DNA from: Candidatus Yonathbacteria bacterium RIFCSPHIGHO2_01_FULL_51_10
Lineage (GTDB): Bacteria; Patescibacteriota; Minisyncoccia; Phycocordibacterales; UBA1539_B
DNA length: 16,609 nt
Reading direction: 5' to 3'
NCBI GenBank assembly: GCA_001823505.1
Contig: MHUS01000043.1
Coordinates: forward strand, 18,380-34,988
How positions within the stretch are numbered: position 1 is the stretch's first letter; each line of letters starts with the position of its first letter. Below the pieces are notes generated by a model. The model made no database searches, was not told the DNA's origin, and was given only the letters and a program-made list of their open reading frames with translations. The translations under genes were made by a program, and so were the position numbers. Shown here piece by piece: positions 1 through 5,846 of the stretch.

Positions 1-33
1 GTTAAAATTGTAAAAATATTTTCCACTTCTCCC

Positions 34-1455
34 CTATCTTCCCGGAGAACGCGGGTGAGAGAAACGATTGCTGCTGCCCGGACGGCCACCGGAATGTGAC
101 GGCCTGCCCCCCGAACGACTCGGGTGCGAGGAAGTCCTTGCTCCACTGCCTGCAGGGCGAGGAGAAGAAAAGCTGTGGCGAGGGGCGCTCGTGGAACTTG
201 GGCCGGATGATCGATACGGGCGGCCACCACTTGAAGTGCGGCGTGGGGCATGTGCCGCATTGCGTGACGTACTGTAGGTGGTCTCGGGGCGGCGTGGCGG
301 AGTGGGGCGTGCGTCAGGAAGCGCGGGGAGCGGTGTGACAGAGAGCTGCTTTTTGATGAGGCGCTCAATATCACGAATGTCATGGCGCTGCTCGGGTAAA
401 ACGAAGGAGATTGCGTGGCCTTCTGCTCCCGCACGCGCGGTGCGGCCGATGCGGTGCACATAGTCTGATGACTGTTCTGGCAAATCAAAGTTGACCACGA
501 GCTCGACACCTTTCACATCGATGCCGCGGGCGACGATGTCCGTGGCGACAAGTACGCGATAGCGCCCCGTTTTAAATCCTGCGAGTGCCGCCTTGCGCTG
601 ATTGAGTGATCGGTTGCTGTGGATCTCTGTGGCAGTGTGTCCCATCGCCGTCACTTGGCTGGCCACGCGTGATGCGCCGTGCTTGGTGCGGGTAAAGACG
701 AGCGTTGAGCCGCGGTGATCAACAAGAAGCTTCTCCAAGAGCCGCGGCTTATCATCGCGACGCACAATAAAGAGCTCCTGCGTAACGCGCTCTGCTGTTG
801 TGCCCTGGGGCGCCACCTCAATGCGCAATGGGAGCTTCATCGTCTTGGTTGCGATGGTGAGGATCTCGGCTGAGAGTGTGGCGGAGAACAACATGCTCTG
901 ACGATTCGCGGGCACCTCGGCAAGCACGCGCTTGATCTGAGGCAAGAAACCCATATCAAGCATGCGATCTGCTTCATCCAAAACAAGCATGCACACCGTG
1001 TCGAGGCGCACGGTCTTCTGCTCCATATGGTCAAGAAGTCGTCCCGGGGTAGCCACGACAACGCGCGGATTACGGCGTAGCGCGTCCACCTGCGGGCGCA
1101 TAGGGTGCCCGCCGATAAGCACCGCGGTGCGAATACCGAGCGGAGCGCCCACTTTTTGGAATGTCTCATCCACCTGGATGGCGAGCTCGCGTGTCGGCAC
1201 CACGATGAGTGCGCGGCCATCCTGTGCAAGGAGCCGCTGAATAACGGGGATGCCAAAGGCAAGCGTCTTGCCGGTGCCGGTCTGGGCAATGCCCACCACG
1301 TCTTTGCCTTCAATGGCAGGGGCGATGGCCTCACGCTGAATGGGCGTAGGTGTTGTATACGAAAGCTTGTCGAGCATCGTAAGAATGCTCGGGGCGATGC
1401 CTAGATTACGAAAAGAGGAGCCGCTGTGCTCTCCCTGAGAAGTAGTAGTATCCAC
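34..1455 (-). CDS. DEAD-box ATP-dependent RNA helicase (RhlE-like)
   Basis: A 473-aa superfamily 2 RNA helicase that would unwind RNA duplexes or remodel RNPs using ATP. Visible motifs in order: Q motif (PTPIQ, Q40) with its upstream aromatic residue F15, Walker A AQTGTGKT (57-64), PTREL (87-91), TPGRL (136-140), DEAD (160-163), SAT (191-193), the ATDIVARGID stretch (about 304-313) and HRIGRTARAG (334-343). After about residue 370 comes a low-complexity Arg/Ser/Gly/Pro tail, as in many RhlE/CsdA-type helicases, probably for RNA binding. The start codon is GTG. It is kept because the next Met (27) would remove F15 and part of the Q-motif region. No Shine-Dalgarno sequence precedes it; a TATGGT box lies 9 nt upstream. 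It is divergent from the gene at 1575. The family call is firm; the subfamily and RNA target are not determined. Confidence 0.95.
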   Translation of the reverse strand: MDTTTSQGEHSGSSFRNLGIAPSILTMLDKLSYTTPTPIQREAIAPAIEGKDVVGIAQTGTGKTLAFGIPVIQRLLAQDGRALIVVPTRELAIQVDETFQKVGAPLGIRTAVLIGGHPMRPQVDALRRNPRVVVATPGRLLDHMEQKTVRLDTVCMLVLDEADRMLDMGFLPQIKRVLAEVPANRQSMLFSATLSAEILTIATKTMKLPLRIEVAPQGTTAERVTQELFIVRRDDKPRLLEKLLVDHRGSTLVFTRTKHGASRVASQVTAMGHTATEIHSNRSLNQRKAALAGFKTGRYRVLVATDIVARGIDVKGVELVVNFDLPEQSSDYVHRIGRTARAGAEGHAISFVLPEQRHDIRDIERLIKKQLSVTPLPALPDARPTPPRRPETTYSTSRNAAHAPRRTSSGGRPYRSSGPSSTSAPRHSFSSPRPAGSGARTSSHPSRSGGRPSHSGGRPGSSNRFSHPRSPGR

Positions 1456-1559
1456 GAGATATACACCATAACATATGATGTGTTTTTACGCAAGGTTGGC
1501 GGCTATGCTCCACCCTGAAATGCCGCGTCCTTTATTACTCCAGCATCTTAATCTCGTTG

Positions 1560-1568
1560 TGCTACAAT
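1560..1568 (+). promoter_or_regulatory. Extended -10 promoter giving a leaderless mRNA
   Basis: TGcTACAAT ends exactly 6 nt before the ATG at 1575, so transcription should begin at or next to the start codon. There is no clear -35 box and no Shine-Dalgarno sequence. The same spacing recurs at several other genes in the window. Confidence 0.65.
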
Positions 1569-1574
1569 AACCCA

Positions 1575-2039
1575 ATGGAAAGTGACATGCTCATCTCATG
1601 GGAAGTCCCGGCGTACGAACATCGCCCCAAGACCTCTGACTGGTACTGGGCGCTTGGCATCATTGCGGTGTCCGGATCAGTGGCGGCATTTTTCTTGGGC
1701 AACTTTCTCTTTGGGGTGCTTATCTTGGTGGGGGCATTCACCATGGGGCTGCATGGTGGCAAAGAGCCGCCACAGATGCATGTGGAGATCGGCGAGCGTG
1801 GGATCCGTATTGATAAAGTTCTGTACCCGTACATGAGTTTGCGTTCATTTTGGATCACCCCCAATGACCCTCCGAAACTCATCATTCTCTCCAAGAAAAT
1901 ATTCGTCCCGCATATCATCGTCCCCATGGAGGACGCGATCGACCCACTCCTTGTACACGAGAAACTTGTGCCGTTCCTTGATGAAGAAGAGCAGCAGGAG
2001 CCGTTGCCGTATCGTCTCATGGATTGGTTGGGTTTTTAG
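1575..2039 (+). CDS. Small two-TM membrane protein with a C-terminal cytoplasmic domain, function unknown
   Basis: A 154-aa protein. A polar N-terminus (ISWEVPAYEHRPK) is followed by two hydrophobic segments at about residues 27-45 and 47-62. A mixed alpha/beta soluble domain of about 80 residues follows (MHVEIGERGIRI, then PKLIILSKKIFVPHIIVP), ending in an acidic EEEQQE stretch. The two-helix hairpin plus a strand-rich domain resembles bacterial PH-like membrane proteins, but that is only a shape-based guess. An in-frame TTG at 1557 is rejected as the start because it lies upstream of, and overlaps, the extended -10 box; ATG 1575 sits 6 nt after that box. The tRNA-Arg promoter follows 28 nt after the stop. 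I do not recognise a specific function. Confidence 0.8.
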   Translation: MESDMLISWEVPAYEHRPKTSDWYWALGIIAVSGSVAAFFLGNFLFGVLILVGAFTMGLHGGKEPPQMHVEIGERGIRIDKVLYPYMSLRSFWITPNDPPKLIILSKKIFVPHIIVPMEDAIDPLLVHEKLVPFLDEEEQQEPLPYRLMDWLGF

Positions 2040-2066
2040 TCGCTCGTCTCATCCACGTTTTATAAT

Positions 2067-2094
2067 TTGGAATTTTGAAATTTTGTGGTACAGT
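2067..2094 (+). promoter_or_regulatory. Promoter of the tRNA-Arg(CCG) gene
   Basis: TTGGAA (2067-2072), 16-nt spacer, TACAGT (2089-2094) with an extended TG at 2086-2087. Predicted start is about 2101. The 17-nt leader contains a 6-bp hairpin (CGAATG/CATTCG, 2104-2118) that ends on the first base of the tRNA. Confidence 0.6.
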
Positions 2095-2117
2095 GTGAGC
2101 GCCCGAATGAGGCATTC

Positions 2118-2189
2118 GCCCTCGTCGTTCAATGGATAGGATGCCTCCCTCCGAAGGAGGTGATGCAGGTTCGATTCCTGCTGAGGGCA
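2118..2189 (+). tRNA. tRNA-Arg(CCG)
   Basis: Full cloverleaf read by eye: acceptor GCCCTCG/TGAGGGC (last pair G·T); D-arm with the CAATGGATAGG stretch typical of Arg tRNAs, including A20; anticodon stem CCTCC/GGAGG around the loop CTCCGAA, anticodon CCG at 2151-2153; T-stem GCAGG/CCTGC around TTCGATT; discriminator A at 2189. It decodes CGG. CCA is not encoded (ACCG follows). Its 5' 26 nt are identical to the second tRNA-Arg at 2403, so the two probably arose by duplication with replacement of the anticodon arm. Confidence 0.95.
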
Positions 2190-2366
2190 CCGAGCGAAGC
2201 GAACGTGCCCGAAAGCACCTGAACTGCTTCAGGTGCGTGCAGGAATCGAAGACCCCTGAGTATATTCGCGCGGAACGAAGTGAGCACGATACGAAGGGTG
2301 TACCGTTCCTGTAAGGAAAGATTACCCTGCTCTGGGCACCGAAGTGAGAGGAAGATTACCCTGCTG
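2185..2366 (+). other. tRNA-linked structured element, copy 1
   Basis: Downstream of tRNA-Arg(CCG). GGGCAC at the tRNA end pairs with GTGCCC (2205-2210) across a GAGCGAAGCGA loop. A 9-bp hairpin with loop CTGC follows (2215-2236). Then GCAGGAATCGAA (2239-2250), the exact 12-nt reverse complement of this tRNA's T-loop and 3' T-stem. The core has ACCC/GGGT, a helix around TCGCGC/GCACGA with a GAACGAAGTGAGC loop, and the hairpin TTCCT-GTA-AGGAA (2306-2318). It ends with GATTAC then CCTGCTCTGGGCACC (2326-2340), a near copy of the tRNA 3' end. AAGATTACCCTGCT is repeated at 2352-2365. Helices are by-eye predictions; function is unknown. Confidence 0.65.
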
Positions 2367-2402
2367 AAAAAAGGGGTACTAAAAAAAACAATGAGACGAG
2401 TC

Positions 2403-2474
2403 GCCCTCGTCGTTCAATGGATAGGATGCTAGCTTGCGGAGCTTGCGATGTAGGTTCGATTCCTACCGAGGGCA
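2403..2474 (+). tRNA. tRNA-Arg(GCG)
   Basis: Acceptor GCCCTCG/CGAGGGC is a perfect 7 bp. The D-arm is identical to the tRNA at 2118. Anticodon loop TTGCGGA gives anticodon GCG at 2436-2438, reading CGC and by wobble CGU. T-stem GTAGG/CCTAC around TTCGATT; discriminator A at 2474; CCA not encoded. The anticodon stem CTAGC/GCTTG holds a U·U mismatch at its second pair. Most bacteria read these codons with an ACG anticodon edited to ICG, so a GCG anticodon is unusual. The gene is still likely functional, since all other helices are intact. Confidence 0.88.
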
Positions 2475-2525
2475 CATACAAAAAGAAAAGATCACCTTTG
2501 TGTGGTCTTTTCTTTTTGTATGTGC
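2472..2525 (+). terminator. 24-bp hairpin starting inside the tRNA 3' end, probable terminator
   Basis: Bases 2472-2495 pair with 2502-2525 (24 bp, one T·G) around the loop CTTTGT. The left arm begins with GCAC, which includes the last acceptor base and the discriminator of tRNA-Arg(GCG). A-rich and T-rich arms could terminate in either direction. Because the arm includes the tRNA end, the hairpin also acts as the anti-acceptor strand of element copy 2. Confidence 0.7.
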
Positions 2526-2531
2526 GCGAGA

Positions 2532-2645
2532 GGAGCGCCCTGCGGCGCTCCGTGTAGGAATCGAAGACCCTGAGTATATCGCGTGAAGTGAAACGAGCAC
2601 GATACGAAGGGTGTACCGTTCCCGTAGGGAAAGATACTCCTACCG
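2532..2645 (+). other. tRNA-linked structured element, copy 2
   Basis: Same plan as copy 1. GGAGCGCC/GGCGCTCC hairpin with loop CTGC (2532-2551). Then GTAGGAATCGAA (2554-2565), the exact 12-nt complement of the adjacent tRNA's T-arm; it carries GTAGG where copy 1 has GCAGG, matching its own tRNA. Core: ACCC/GGGT, TATCGCG/CACGATA and the hairpin TTCCC-GTA-GGGAA (2619-2631). It ends in TCCTACCG (2638-2645), matching this tRNA's 3' T-stem and the next two bases. About 85 nt of the core are nearly identical to copy 1. It ends one base before the rhodanese stop codon (2647). Confidence 0.65.
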
Positions 2646-2646
2646 T

Positions 2647-2961
2647 TTACTTCTCCACCGGCAGTCCCGCTTTCCTCCATCCTGTGAACCCGCCGACAAG
2701 ATTCGTGGCGTTGGTGAACCCGGCTTGCGTCATCATCTGCGTAGCACGAGACGAACGCCCCCCTGCTGCGCAGTAAATAAGATACGCTTGATCCTTGGCG
2801 AGCGCCGCGATGCGCGAGGAAAAATCAGGCGACGCAATATCAATGTGCAGACATCCTTTGATATGCCCCTCGTTGTATTCATCGTCAGTGCGCACATCAA
2901 CAGGAGTAGCCACCCCCGTCGCAATGATCTTCTCTGCTTCTTGTGCGTTGATCTCTTTCAT
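2647..2961 (-). CDS. Single-domain rhodanese-like sulfurtransferase
   Basis: A 104-aa single rhodanese domain without signal peptide, so cytosolic. DVRTDDEYNEGHIKG is the N-terminal rhodanese signature and YCAAGGRSS carries the catalytic Cys in a six-residue loop ending in Arg, the geometry expected for a sulfurtransferase of the GlpE/PspE type. The C-terminal GGFTGWRKAGLPV is the usual closing helix and end motif. The natural sulfur donor and acceptor cannot be told from sequence. It lies downstream of rpsT but has its own promoter after the rpsT terminator, so it is probably transcribed separately. Confidence 0.93.
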   Translation of the reverse strand: MKEINAQEAEKIIATGVATPVDVRTDDEYNEGHIKGCLHIDIASPDFSSRIAALAKDQAYLIYCAAGGRSSRATQMMTQAGFTNATNLVGGFTGWRKAGLPVEK

Positions 2962-2971
2962 AACGTATTTA

Positions 2972-2980
2972 ATACTACCA
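2972..2980 (-). promoter_or_regulatory. Extended -10 of the rhodanese gene
   Basis: On the minus strand TGgTAGTAT ends 10 nt before the ATG at 2961, predicting a leader of only about 3 nt. No Shine-Dalgarno sequence. It begins just after the rpsT terminator. Confidence 0.55.
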
Positions 2981-2985
2981 CATTC

Positions 2986-3003
2986 AAAAACCCCTTGCGG
3001 GGT
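2986..3003 (-). terminator. Intrinsic terminator of rpsT
   Basis: Minus-strand ACCCC-GCAA-GGGGT stem-loop (5 bp, tetraloop) followed by TTTT. It begins 6 nt after the rpsT stop codon. Confidence 0.75.
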
Positions 3004-3009
3004 CTTTGG

Positions 3010-3270
3010 CTACGCGCTTTTCTTCGCCATCTTCATGAGGCGAGACTTCTTGCGAGCAGCGGCGTTCTTCTTGATAATGCCGCGCTTGGCTGCTTTGTCG
3101 ATCGCCTGGTAGGCCGCTGACATGTCCTTCACCGTTTCCTTTGACTTCTCGGAGATGGACTTCTTCACCGTCTTGACGGCGTCTTTCATGGTTCGGCTTC
3201 GGCGATCGTTATACAGCTTCTTGCGCATGGAAGAACGCAGTGCTTTTTTTGCTGATTTGATGATTGGCAT
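3010..3270 (-). CDS. rpsT: Small ribosomal subunit protein bS20
   Basis: An 86-aa very basic protein that binds 16S rRNA in the 30S body. MPIIKSAKKALRSSMRKK matches the conserved S20 N-terminus, and the rest is the Lys/Ala-rich helical hairpin typical of the family, with a K-rich C-terminus. Length is normal. An upstream in-frame TTG (3285) would add five residues; it is rejected because ATG 3270 gives the canonical S20 start and lies 6 nt after a -10 box. The gene is monocistronic, with its own promoter and terminator. Confidence 0.95.
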   Translation of the reverse strand: MPIIKSAKKALRSSMRKKLYNDRRSRTMKDAVKTVKKSISEKSKETVKDMSAAYQAIDKAAKRGIIKKNAAARKKSRLMKMAKKSA

Positions 3271-3276
3271 TGGGGT

Positions 3277-3304
3277 ACTATACAAGATTTAATGAAAAAT
3301 GCAA
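3277..3304 (-). promoter_or_regulatory. rpsT promoter, leaderless
   Basis: Minus strand: TTGCAT (3299-3304), 16-nt spacer, TATAGT (3277-3282), then 6 nt to the ATG. Transcription should start at the initiation codon. Confidence 0.65.
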
Positions 3305-3315
3305 GCATAAGAAAT

Positions 3316-3924
3316 TTAGGCGCTTGTGGGGCTGGTCTCGGAAAAACTACCTTTGCACAACTTCCGACGCCACAAAATCATAGCCGCAAATGATGAGTTT
3401 GTGAGGAGTAAACTGGCTATGTATAAGACTGTTGTCACACTATAATTTTGTAAGGCAATCAAACTCAATGCATTCGCTATAGCACTCATAACAAAAGTGC
3501 TCGCAGTTTCAGTAAACGGCTCCTCGTATCCTTTTCTAAAAGTGGGGAGAAACCCAACAAAGTCTATTGTGGCTACCACAATAATCGCCCAAACAGGATT
3601 TGAAATTAAAAAATAAATTATTATTGCACCAAGTGACGCAACGAGACACCCCGCATCAAATTTAGTGATATTCTTTGTCCCAAATTTAAATGACAACAAG
3701 AATATCGCAAAACAAAATACTGCCCCAACTGCCAACGCCCATGCACCATATCCAGCACCATCTTTAAGTTGTGCCATCACCCCCACAGTTTGAAGGATTG
3801 TCCAAACAAGCCAAGAATATCTGTAGGGCTCTGTTTTCCGCAGGAGAACGTCTTTTATATATGGCGCAAAACAAACAACAGCAAGAATTGTTGAGGCTAT
3901 CCCAAAAATAAGTTTTATTTCCAT
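3316..3924 (-). CDS. PQ-loop-like multi-pass membrane protein
   Basis: A 202-aa protein with about seven hydrophobic segments. Two internal repeats look alike: FAPYIKDVLLRKTEPYRYSW near the N-terminus and FVGFLPTFRKGYEEPFTETA near residue 125. Each has a helix ending in a Pro, a short basic loop, then Pro and a new helix. That pattern is typical of PQ-loop/SWEET-type small transporters, but the exact PQ motif is not seen, so this is a fold-level suggestion. The gene is clearly more AT-rich than its neighbours and uses many AAA and ATA codons, which hints at transfer. ATG 3924 is chosen over the adjacent GTG 3927 because it lies exactly 6 nt after TGtTAGACT. It is divergent from ruvA. The substrate is unknown. 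Confidence 0.75.
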   Translation of the reverse strand: MEIKLIFGIASTILAVVCFAPYIKDVLLRKTEPYRYSWLVWTILQTVGVMAQLKDGAGYGAWALAVGAVFCFAIFLLSFKFGTKNITKFDAGCLVASLGAIIIYFLISNPVWAIIVVATIDFVGFLPTFRKGYEEPFTETASTFVMSAIANALSLIALQNYSVTTVLYIASLLLTNSSFAAMILWRRKLCKGSFSETSPTSA

Positions 3925-3930
3925 CACATA

Positions 3931-3939
3931 AGTCTAACA
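3931..3939 (-). promoter_or_regulatory. Extended -10 of the PQ-loop-like gene
   Basis: Minus-strand TGtTAGACT, 6 nt before ATG 3924. It lies about 20 bp from the oppositely directed ruvA -10 box, so the two polymerases would compete for the same stretch. Confidence 0.55.
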
Positions 3940-3956
3940 TGGAGACACTGACTGTG

Positions 3957-3965
3957 TGGTATTAT
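3957..3965 (+). promoter_or_regulatory. Extended -10 of ruvA, leaderless
   Basis: TGgTATTAT ends 6 nt before the ruvA ATG at 3972. No Shine-Dalgarno sequence and no clear -35 box. Confidence 0.65.
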
Positions 3966-3971
3966 AACGAA

Positions 3972-4556
3972 ATGATAGGAAAACTCACCGGCGTGGTCGC
4001 ATTCAAAGGAGATCGTTTCATCATCCTTGAGGCAGGCCCCGTCGGCTACAAAGTGCATGTCACGCTTGAGCGCCTGCGCACCATCCCCCGCGAAGGTGAG
4101 GGTAGCGTGTCGCTGTGGATCCACACGGTTGTCCGCGAGGACGCGCTCGACCTCTATGGGTTCGGCGACCGCAGCGAGCTGGATCTCTTTGAGAAGCTGA
4201 TCGGCATCTCAGGCGTGGGTCCCAAGTCCGCCCTCTCCATCCTCTCTATGGCGCCCGTCGAGACACTGCGCCGCGCCATCTCCTCGGGCGACACCACCTA
4301 CCTGACCAAAGTCTCCGGCATCGGCCGCAAGATCGCAGAAAAAATCGTGATCGAACTCAAAGAAACACTCGGCTTCCGTGAGGAGAACGGTATCGCAGGG
4401 CTGGCGGGTGAGATCGATGCGATAGAAGCACTGGAGGCACTCGGCTACTCACAACGTGAGGCACGCGACGCACTCTCCGGGGTACCAAAAGATATCGTCG
4501 ACGCAAGCGCGCGCATTAAAGAGGCACTTAAACTTTTAGGAAATACTAAACGTTAA
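3972..4556 (+). CDS. ruvA: Holliday junction branch migration protein RuvA
   Basis: A 194-aa protein that binds four-way DNA junctions and loads the RuvB motor in recombinational repair. MIGKLTGVV is the canonical RuvA start. The N-terminal OB-fold region ends with REDALDLYGF, the conserved stretch after the acidic pin. Two helix-hairpin-helix motifs follow (LIGISGVGPKSALSIL and LTKVSGIGRKIAEKIV), then a flexible linker and the C-terminal three-helix domain that contacts RuvB (AIEALEALGYSQREARDAL). An upstream in-frame ATG (3939) is rejected: it would add 11 residues not seen in RuvA, and the -10 box lies inside that stretch. The murE-like gene starts 15 nt downstream. No ruvB or ruvC is present in this window. 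Confidence 0.96.
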   Translation: MIGKLTGVVAFKGDRFIILEAGPVGYKVHVTLERLRTIPREGEGSVSLWIHTVVREDALDLYGFGDRSELDLFEKLIGISGVGPKSALSILSMAPVETLRRAISSGDTTYLTKVSGIGRKIAEKIVIELKETLGFREENGIAGLAGEIDAIEALEALGYSQREARDALSGVPKDIVDASARIKEALKLLGNTKR

Positions 4557-4571
4557 CCATACTCAACTGTC

Positions 4572-5846
4572 ATGGAGTTCCTCCTTAATATCGGTCGTCG
4601 CATCATCCCAAAACAGCTTTTTTCCGCTGCGCAGCCCATTTACCATTACCTCTTGGCACTCTCCGGGGCGATCGTCTACCGCTTCCCCGCGCGAAAATTA
4701 TTTATTGTGTTGGTGACCGGGACTAAAGGAAAGACGAGTACGACGGAACTGACAAACGCAGTCCTTGCGAGTGCGGGATTCAAGACCGCACTCGCAGGAA
4801 CGCTCCGTTTTAAGATTGGTGACACCTCAGAGCCGAACCGCTACAAAATGACCATCCCGGGGCGATGGTTCCTTCAGAGATTTCTTCGGCGGGCGGTGCG
4901 TGCCGGATGCACGCACGCAGTAGTTGAGATGACCTCCGAGGGGGCAAAACAATTCCGCCACAAATTCCTCTCCCCCGATGCCGTCATCTTCACCAACATC
5001 GCCCCCGAACACATTGAGTCACACGGATCATTTGAAAACTATCTTGCCGCAAAACTTGAGATCGCACGCACGCTTTCTTCATCTAAAAAACCCCGCCGAC
5101 TCATTGTTGCAAATAGTGACGACGTGCACGGCGCAAAGTTCCTTGCAACACCAAGCGCGGAGCCGCATCCTTTTTCTTTGAAAGATGCGGAGAATTTGGC
5201 ACTTGAACCAAACGGGAGCACATTTCTTTTTCGTAAAACACCCGTACGCCTCCATCTGCCAGGCGACTTTAATGTGCGCAACGCGCTTGCGGCGCTTATG
5301 CTCGGCGAGGCTCTAAAAATTCCGCTTGAAAAAATGGCTCAAGCGCTTAAAAAGATCTTGTTCCTTCGCGGGCGAATGGAAGAAGTGAGCGAAGGGCAAC
5401 CATTCCGTGTCATTGTGGACTATGCACATACCCCCGACTCACTCCGTGCGGCATATGGCGCACATGAGGGCGTACACAAGATCTGCGTCCTAGGATCAAC
5501 GGGTGGTGGTCGTGACCACTGGAAGCGCAAAGAGATGGGAAGTATTGCCGATGAATTTTGTGCGGAAATAATTTTGACCGACGAGGATCCTTATGACGAA
5601 GATCCTGAAAAGATCATTCGAGAGGTGCAGTCAGGAATAACACATACGCCCTGCGCCGTAATAATGGATAGGCGCGATGCAATACGTGCGGCACTCAAGC
5701 GGGCGCAGACAGGTACGGCTGTCTACATTACCGGCAAGGGTACCGACCCCTACATCATGGGAGCAAACGGACTAAAAACCCCGTGGGATGATGCGATGGT
5801 CGCACGCGAGGAACTTCACGCGCTTGGATTTAAACAGACCCCTTAG
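4572..5846 (+). CDS. MurE-like Mur ligase (UDP-MurNAc-tripeptide synthetase family)
   Basis: A 424-aa ATP-dependent ligase that would add the third amino acid to UDP-MurNAc-dipeptide in peptidoglycan synthesis. ATP loop GTKGKTST (50-57); the AAK of YLAAKLEIA places K161 as the carbamylated lysine; DYAHTPDSL (283-291) and STGGGRDHWKR (309-319) are MurE hallmarks. The N-terminal uridine-binding domain is very short (about 45 residues), so the protein is some 70 aa smaller than typical MurE. Where DAP-adding enzymes have DNPR, this one reads EDPY (about 338-341), so Lys or another residue is more likely than DAP. It is probably co-transcribed with ruvA (15-nt gap); a weak CATACT box lies 8 nt before the ATG. 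It overlaps the facing trmH-like gene by 4 bp. Confidence 0.88.
   Translation: MEFLLNIGRRIIPKQLFSAAQPIYHYLLALSGAIVYRFPARKLFIVLVTGTKGKTSTTELTNAVLASAGFKTALAGTLRFKIGDTSEPNRYKMTIPGRWFLQRFLRRAVRAGCTHAVVEMTSEGAKQFRHKFLSPDAVIFTNIAPEHIESHGSFENYLAAKLEIARTLSSSKKPRRLIVANSDDVHGAKFLATPSAEPHPFSLKDAENLALEPNGSTFLFRKTPVRLHLPGDFNVRNALAALMLGEALKIPLEKMAQALKKILFLRGRMEEVSEGQPFRVIVDYAHTPDSLRAAYGAHEGVHKICVLGSTGGGRDHWKRKEMGSIADEFCAEIILTDEDPYDEDPEKIIREVQSGITHTPCAVIMDRRDAIRAALKRAQTGTAVYITGKGTDPYIMGANGLKTPWDDAMVAREELHALGFKQTP

Noticed and set aside
2252..2305. Hammerhead-ribozyme resemblance (CTGAGTA, stem, CGAA, then GTA) in element copies 1 and 2
   Set aside because: The core reads CTGAGTA rather than CTGANGA, helices cannot be arranged as stems I-III, and copy 3 lacks the motif.
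2292..2305. T-box-like AAGGGTGTACCG
   Set aside because: It resembles the T-box AGGGTGGNACCGCG but lacks the GG and specifier architecture, and copy 3 reads AAAGCTGTACTG. The elements follow tRNAs rather than precede synthetase genes.
2132..2314. Open reading frames over the tRNA-Arg/element region
   Set aside because: They run through tRNA and structured-RNA sequence; variation among copies follows base pairing, not codons.
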